From the NCBI GenBank assembly GCA_027592155.1, contig JAQCKY010000126.1, positions 1 to 6,668 of the forward strand: a DNA stretch of 6,668 nt, in the 5' to 3' direction. The position numbers were made by a program, and so were the translations under genes. The notes below the pieces were generated by a model, which was not told the DNA's origin, searched no databases, and saw only the letters and a list, made by a program, of their open reading frames with translations. Shown piece after piece: positions 1 through 3,668 of this stretch. Numbering within the stretch: position 1 is the first letter of the stretch; each line of letters starts with the position of its first letter. This stretch comes from Pseudomonadota bacterium (GTDB lineage Bacteria > Pseudomonadota > Alphaproteobacteria > Rhodospirillales > UBA2165).

Positions 1-1019
1 GGGTTATATTGCGAATCGAGATAACGCTCAGCCATCAGATGAAAGACCGGCCGCGCCTTTCGCCCGTCGGGCAATGTGAATTCACCCTTTAGAACGGGAT
101 TTGCCTCGGCGGTAAATGCCGGTACGGGCCGGTCCAGCGTACCGTCCCAGCAAAGCTCCCGATCTTCTTCGTCCCGGGCAAACAACCCGTCATCGGCGCC
201 GCCGGGATTGTCGATCACCAGCACCGGCGCATTGGTATAGCGCGAGAGATAGTCGACATCGACCTTACCGGCGCGCAGAAGTTCGTGCACCAGCGAGAGA
301 ATAAAGAGGCCGTCGGTACCCGGCGTAACCCCCAGCCATTCATCGGCAATCGCCGAATATCCGGTGCGGACCGGATTGACGGAGACAACCTTGGCGCCCC
401 TGCCCTTGAGTTGGCCTAAGCCAATTTTGATCGGGTTGCTGTCGTGATCCTCGGCGACCCCGAACAGCATGAGATATTTGGTACGCTCCCAATCCGGCTC
501 GCTGAACTCCCAGAACGCGCTGCCGATGGTGTAGAGCCCACCGGCCGCCATATTGACCGAACAGAACCCGCCATGGGCCGCATAATTAGGGGTGCCGAAC
601 TCCTTAGCCCACCAGCTTGTCAGGGCCTGGCTTTGATCGCGGCCGGTAAAAAAGGCTAATTTTTTGGGGTCGGTAGCCCTGATCTGAGCCAACCAGGCCG
701 TCGCAATATCGAGTGCTTCGGACCACTCGATCTCCTTAAACTCACCCGAGCCCCGCTCTCCAACCCGCCGCAACGGCTTTTGAAGCCGTGCCGGCGAAAG
801 ATGCTGCATGATGCCGGCGGAGCCTTTGGCACAGAGCACGCCGTGATTAACCGGGTGATTTTTATTGCCTTCGATATATCGGACCGTGCCGTCTTTGAGG
901 TGCACTTTAATGCCACAGCGGCAGGCACACATATAGCAGGTGGTAAATTTGGTTTCGTCCGAGATTTCCGGCGAAAGGTCGACCCCGTGAGGATCTTGTT
1001 CAGGAACGTCAGGCGGCAT
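1..1019 (-). CDS. Molybdopterin oxidoreductase, DMSO reductase family (SoeA-like), N-terminal part
   Basis: Catalytic subunit of a bis-MGD molybdoenzyme. The window holds about 339 N-terminal residues; the frame stays open off the left edge, and such proteins are usually 700-1000 residues. The [4Fe-4S] site is visible as C28-x2-C31-x3-C35 (in CYMCACRCG) plus C63 in LCAKG, whose Lys65 is the usual relay between cluster and pterin. The likely Mo ligand is C153 in HGGFCSVNMA. GVAEDHDSNP (about 187-196) and SVNPVRTGYSA follow, typical of the MGD-binding domain. No Tat signal is present, so the enzyme is probably cytoplasmic. The ATG at 1019 is the first possible start, because an in-frame TAA lies four codons upstream; no good Shine-Dalgarno is visible. 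From memory the sequence most resembles alphaproteobacterial SoeA (membrane-bound sulfite dehydrogenase), but other substrates are possible and partner subunits lie outside the window. The family call is secure and the substrate is inference. Confidence 0.93.
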   Translation of the reverse strand, partial: MPPDVPEQDPHGVDLSPEISDETKFTTCYMCACRCGIKVHLKDGTVRYIEGNKNHPVNHGVLCAKGSAGIMQHLSPARLQKPLRRVGERGSGEFKEIEWSEALDIATAWLAQIRATDPKKLAFFTGRDQSQALTSWWAKEFGTPNYAAHGGFCSVNMAAGGLYTIGSAFWEFSEPDWERTKYLMLFGVAEDHDSNPIKIGLGQLKGRGAKVVSVNPVRTGYSAIADEWLGVTPGTDGLFILSLVHELLRAGKVDVDYLSRYTNAPVLVIDNPGGADDGLFARDEEDRELCWDGTLDRPVPAFTAEANPVLKGEFTLPDGRKARPVFHLMAERYLDSQYN

Positions 1020-1053
1020 GGATGCGCGTTACCGGAAAAGGCTGCTCGGTTTC

Positions 1054-1072
1054 TTACAAAATTCTTATGTAA
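1054..1072 (-). promoter_or_regulatory. Operator-like AT-rich dyad upstream of the molybdoenzyme gene
   Basis: On the minus strand this 19-bp site reads TTACATAAGAATTTTGTAA. Five-base arms TTACA/TGTAA flank nine bases, and 7 of the 9 position pairs are complementary. It ends 34 bp before the molybdoenzyme ATG. It also contains the first of two TAAGAA copies spaced 11 bp apart, about one helical turn. It is AT-rich against a GC-rich background and has no T-tract, so it looks like a regulator-binding site rather than a terminator. The regulator is unknown, and no clear -35/-10 pair was found beside it. Confidence 0.4.
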
Positions 1073-1131
1073 TTTCCTAGCATCCGTTGGACGCGAGGTC
1101 CAGAGCGAACCCGCCATTGACTGGAGTTATT

Positions 1132-2193
1132 CTAATTGAGGGCGCTCAACACATGGCCGGCCACCTTTTTCATCAACGTCGGCAGGGCCAAATCCTTAAA
1201 TTCCTCAACCGCAATCCAAACACCGCTGTCATCCGGGTGACCCTCACCGCGCCCTCGAATCACGCTCAGTTCAAGATGAAAATGCGTAAAAGTATGTTCA
1301 ACAATACCCGGTACCCGGTGCCATGCCTGGCCGACCGGCGCATCCCGTTTTGCAACCGCCAAGGACGGGGATCGCTCTTCCCATTCGGTCGATGGGAACT
1401 CCATCATGCCGCCGAGCAACCCACGTTCAGCGCGGCGCCTGACATATATCCGGCCGATGGAATCTTCGACCCAATAGACGATCCCTTTGCGGGTCGGTTT
1501 TTTCCCCTTCGGCAATCGCTTTGGGAATTCATCGGGCGCGCCGGTACCGCGGGCATCGCAATGTTTGCTCAAGGGGCATAAGGCGCAAGTGGGATTTCGA
1601 GGTGTACAGATAGTGGCACCGAGATCCATCAGCGCCTGGGCAAAATCCCCGGGCCGGGCCGGAACGCCATAGCCTCGCGCTAATTCGGCAAGCCGGGTTT
1701 TGGCCCCCGGAAGGGGCTCGGTAACCGCGTGCAGCCGGGCCATGACCCGCTCGATGTTTCCGTCGACCGGCACCGTCGGCCGGTCGAAGGCAATCGCCGC
1801 AACTGCCGCGGCAGTATAGGCACCGATCCCTGGCAAGGTGCGCAACCCCTCCTCGGTGTCGGGAAATTTACCCCCATATTCATCCGCGACCACCCGGGCG
1901 CATTTGTGTAAATTTCTGGCCCGCGCGTAATAGCCGAGCCCTTGCCAGGCATGAAGCACCTCGTCGAGTTCAGCCGCCGCCAGAGCGGCAACATTCGGCC
2001 AGCGGCCGAGAAATGAGCGGTAATAGGGGCCAACGGTTATCACTGTCGTCTGCTGCAACATTATTTCGCTGAGCCAGACATGATAAGGATCGACGGTTTC
2101 GCCGGGCGCAGCACGCCAAGGCAAATGCCGACGGTGTCTGTCGTACCAGCGAAGCAGCGGCTTCGAAACTGATCTTGGTGTCGGTGGCGGCAT
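1132..2193 (-). CDS. mutY: A/G-specific adenine DNA glycosylase MutY
   Basis: Base-excision repair enzyme that removes adenine mispaired with 8-oxoguanine or guanine and so prevents G:C to T:A changes. The 353 residues fit the usual length. The glycosylase domain comes first, with catalytic Glu43 in WLSEIMLQQT, the helix-hairpin-helix LPGIGAYTAAAVAAIAF (about 120-136) and catalytic Asp144 in VPVDGN. A [4Fe-4S] cluster follows as C196-x6-C203-x2-C206-x5-C212. The C-terminal Nudix-like domain carries RGLLGGMMEFP and HTFTHFHLEL (about 300-309), the loop that reads 8-oxoguanine. The ATG at 2193 is chosen because the MutY fold begins right after it (SKPLLRWYDRHRRHLPWR). The frame stays open upstream to an ATG at 2244 and a TTG at 2307, but that stretch does not look like MutY and would run into the divergent gene. 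No strong ribosome site is seen. The stop is TAG. The molybdoenzyme gene follows after 112 bp and may or may not be co-transcribed. Confidence 0.96.
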   Translation of the reverse strand: MPPPTPRSVSKPLLRWYDRHRRHLPWRAAPGETVDPYHVWLSEIMLQQTTVITVGPYYRSFLGRWPNVAALAAAELDEVLHAWQGLGYYARARNLHKCARVVADEYGGKFPDTEEGLRTLPGIGAYTAAAVAAIAFDRPTVPVDGNIERVMARLHAVTEPLPGAKTRLAELARGYGVPARPGDFAQALMDLGATICTPRNPTCALCPLSKHCDARGTGAPDEFPKRLPKGKKPTRKGIVYWVEDSIGRIYVRRRAERGLLGGMMEFPSTEWEERSPSLAVAKRDAPVGQAWHRVPGIVEHTFTHFHLELSVIRGRGEGHPDDSGVWIAVEEFKDLALPTLMKKVAGHVLSALN

Positions 2194-2215
2194 ACAGGTT
2201 GTGATCGGCAGAACG

Positions 2216-2244
2216 TTGTCTCGGATTAGCGGACAGCCTAGCAT
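2216..2244 (+). promoter_or_regulatory. Candidate sigma70 promoter for the DUF721 gene
   Basis: TTGTCT (2216-2221) and TAGCAT (2239-2244) are separated by exactly 17 bp, each matching 4 of 6 consensus bases. This predicts a start near 2251 and a leader of about 55 nt. It sits in the 113-bp divergent spacer between mutY and the DUF721 gene, the only room for a promoter of either. I saw no equally good pair for mutY on the opposite strand. Prediction by eye only. Confidence 0.35.
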
Positions 2245-2306
2245 AGTGTCGGTACCACGCCACGAGCCGAAGCAGCCAAAAAACAGGAATCCGGAATAGA
2301 GCAACA

Positions 2307-2792
2307 ATGACAGTTCGGCGTTGGCAGATGCGCAGCATCAGCAGCACCATTGACCGGCTGACCAAGCCGCTCTTCAGCCGCCGCGGATTCCAGGACCCGG
2401 CGCTCATAAATCAATGGGAAACCCTGGCCGGCAGTGTCCTCGCGCGACATACAAGCCCAGAAAAGATAACCTATCCGGATGGCCACCGGCGCGATGGAAC
2501 ACTCCACCTGATCATCGACAGCTCATCCCTCGCGATTGAGCTTCAACATCTGGAGCCCCAACTTCTCGAACGGGTTAACACGTTCTTTGGCTATCGCGCC
2601 GTTGCCCGCCTGAAGATCACGCAAGGGGTTATCAAGGAACGCCGTCAGGTAACCCCAAAAAACCGTCCACCGCTTTCCGAAGATGAGGTGCGTAAATTGG
2701 AGCAGCGCACCCTGTCGATTGAGGACGAGGATTTAAGGTCAGCGCTCAAATCCTTGGGGGAAACAATCATGAGCGACAAATCCAAAAGCTAG
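2307..2792 (+). CDS. dciA: DUF721/DciA family protein (probable replicative-helicase accessory)
   Basis: A 161-residue cytoplasmic protein of the DUF721 family. Members called DciA act with the replicative helicase DnaB in bacteria that lack DnaC/DnaI loaders; this role is family knowledge, not shown here. The domain spans about residues 10-109: an N-terminal helix (SISSTIDRLTKPLF), the family's W..LAG..LA.HTSP segment (W37 to P51), a beta strand GTLHLIIDSS, then LAIELQHLEPQLLERVN and FFGYRAVARLKI. Residues 110-161 form a charged, probably flexible tail that ends in a short helix. The ATG at 2307 is preceded by purine-rich GGAATAGAG; an ATG at 2328 is possible but has poorer context. The gene is divergent from mutY and lies 182 bp before the DsbA-like gene. 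The family call is good; helicase loading in this organism is inferred. Confidence 0.85.
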   Translation: MTVRRWQMRSISSTIDRLTKPLFSRRGFQDPALINQWETLAGSVLARHTSPEKITYPDGHRRDGTLHLIIDSSSLAIELQHLEPQLLERVNTFFGYRAVARLKITQGVIKERRQVTPKNRPPLSEDEVRKLEQRTLSIEDEDLRSALKSLGETIMSDKSKS

Positions 2793-2916
2793 TAACGCCC
2801 TAATTTTGCCGCATGATCGACCTAGGATCGGCCAAACTGCTCACTTAATTGTTTTTTGGCGAATCAGGGAAACTGCGGCATGGTCGATTCGGTGAAAGAT
2901 CAAGCCCGCGTTTCGC

Positions 2917-2945
2917 TTGTCGGGACGTTGTAACCCCTTTATATT
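2917..2945 (+). promoter_or_regulatory. Likely sigma70 promoter of the DsbA-like gene
   Basis: TTGTCG (2917-2922, 4 of 6 matches) and TATATT (2940-2945, 5 of 6) are separated by 17 bp. Transcription would start near 2952, giving a leader of about 23 nt that carries the strong Shine-Dalgarno. This is the best promoter seen in the window. It would let the DsbA-like gene, and perhaps smc by read-through, be expressed independently of the DUF721 gene. Confidence 0.5.
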
Positions 2946-2964
2946 CATCAACACCTAGTATCCC

Positions 2965-2970
2965 GGAGGT
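2965..2970 (+). promoter_or_regulatory. Ribosome binding site deciding the DsbA-like start
   Basis: GGAGGT lies 4 nt before the ATG at 2975, a near-perfect Shine-Dalgarno and the strongest in the window. It settles the start against the longer open frame that reaches back to a TTG at 2849. The ATG it selects is followed directly by a signal peptide. Confidence 0.8.
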
Positions 2971-2974
2971 GGAA

Positions 2975-3592
2975 ATGCCCAAAATATCGCTAATCATTGG
3001 GCTGATTGCAGGAATTCTAACGTTTGGACAGCCCGCGGCTGCGCAAAAGCTGCCGCCGCTTGAGCAGATTCTGAGCGAGCGTGTGCTGGGCAAGGCCGAT
3101 GCGCCTGTCACCATGATCGAATATGCGGCGCTGACCTGCAGTCATTGCGCGGCATTTCACAACGGTCCCTATCAGGACATCAAAAAAGAATATATCGATA
3201 CCGGCAAGGTGAAGCTGATTCTCCGGGATTTTCCGCTGAACAATCTGGGCCTCGCCGCCGCCATGATGGCGCGTTGCCTGCCGCCGAACCGATATTTCGG
3301 AACCATGGAATTGCTATTCAAGGGCCAACAGAGTTGGACCCGTGACCCAAATCCCGCCGGTGCGCTGGCTGGTGTCGGGCGTCTCGCCGGCATGTCTCAA
3401 GCCACTTTTGAGGCCTGTCTGCAAAACCGCGACGTCATTCAGGGCATTCGCAAAATGCGGGATGAAGGCCAAGCGAAATTTAAAGTTCAATCAACACCGA
3501 CATTTGTGATCAATGGGACGGTGCATGCAGGCGGAAGACCGATTGAGGAATTCCGTAATATACTCGACGCGGCGATAGCTGCCGCTAAGTAG
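2975..3592 (+). CDS. Exported DsbA-family thiol:disulfide oxidoreductase (thioredoxin fold)
   Basis: A 205-residue periplasmic protein that makes or exchanges disulfide bonds in exported proteins. The signal peptide has Lys3, a hydrophobic core (about 4-18) and a likely cut after PAAA (residue 23). The mature part shows the DsbA/Thioredoxin_4 layout: LGKADAPVTMIEYAALTC, redox motif CSHC at 55-58, FPLNNLGL before the helical insert, and the cis-proline loop STPTFVING (Pro175). CSHC differs from the CPHC of E. coli DsbA. Two further cysteines, C101 (MMARCL) and C148 (FEACL), flank the helical insert and could form a structural disulfide as in some alphaproteobacterial DsbA proteins. It has its own likely promoter and a strong ribosome site, and smc follows after 76 bp. 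It could be an oxidase, an isomerase or a specialised reductant partner; the sequence alone does not decide. Redox partners such as DsbB are not in the window. Confidence 0.93.
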   Translation: MPKISLIIGLIAGILTFGQPAAAQKLPPLEQILSERVLGKADAPVTMIEYAALTCSHCAAFHNGPYQDIKKEYIDTGKVKLILRDFPLNNLGLAAAMMARCLPPNRYFGTMELLFKGQQSWTRDPNPAGALAGVGRLAGMSQATFEACLQNRDVIQGIRKMRDEGQAKFKVQSTPTFVINGTVHAGGRPIEEFRNILDAAIAAAK

Positions 3593-3607
3593 CGGCGGCT
3601 GATACGA

Positions 3608-3625
3608 GCGGTCGTTAAAGACCGC
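3608..3625 (+). repeat. Hairpin between DsbA-like gene and smc
   Basis: A perfect inverted repeat, GCGGTC (3608-3613) and GACCGC (3620-3625), has loop GTTAAA. An outer pair, CGGCG (3593-3597) and CGCCG (3633-3637), could close a larger structure beginning right after the stop codon. No T-tract follows, so it is not a standard terminator. It may tune read-through or mRNA stability ahead of smc. Confidence 0.45.
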
Positions 3626-3668
3626 CGATAAACGCCGGTATTGAGATTGGTGAAGGACGAAAGTAGGC

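Larger units (their letters stand above)
2793..2974 (+). other. 182-bp leader between DUF721 and DsbA-like genes
   Basis: No established gene lies here. It holds an imperfect 13-bp direct repeat, GCCGCATGATCGA (2808-2820) and GCGGCATGGTCGA (2875-2887), differing at two bases. Each copy contains an ATG opening a very short frame: 11 codons from 2813, and 17 codons from 2880 ending at the TAA at 2931. The second is preceded by AGGGA (2866-2870), so a small leader peptide is conceivable but unproven. A T-run at 2852-2857 is not a terminator, because no GC-rich stem precedes it. A likely promoter occupies the 3' part. Confidence 0.4.

Noticed and set aside
656..1117. Minus-strand frame of 153 codons overlapping the molybdoenzyme start
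   Set aside because: It overlaps the well-supported molybdoenzyme N-terminus with its Fe-S cysteines in another frame and has low-complexity composition.
1087..1581. Plus-strand frame of 164 codons over the 3' end of mutY
   Set aside because: mutY on the opposite strand is well supported to its end by the Nudix-like domain, and this frame has no recognisable motif.
2194..2307. 38-residue N-terminal extension of MutY from a TTG at 2307 or part of it from the ATG at 2244
   Set aside because: It does not resemble MutY, has no ribosome site, and would occupy the whole divergent spacer.
2831..2860. Inverted repeat GCCAAA/TTTGGC with a T-run, as a terminator of the DUF721 gene
   Set aside because: The T-run lies inside the second arm rather than after a GC-rich stem, and the loop is long.
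2849..2974. 42-residue N-terminal extension of the DsbA-like protein from a TTG
   Set aside because: It would bury the signal peptide and lacks a ribosome site, whereas GGAGGT precedes the ATG at 2975.
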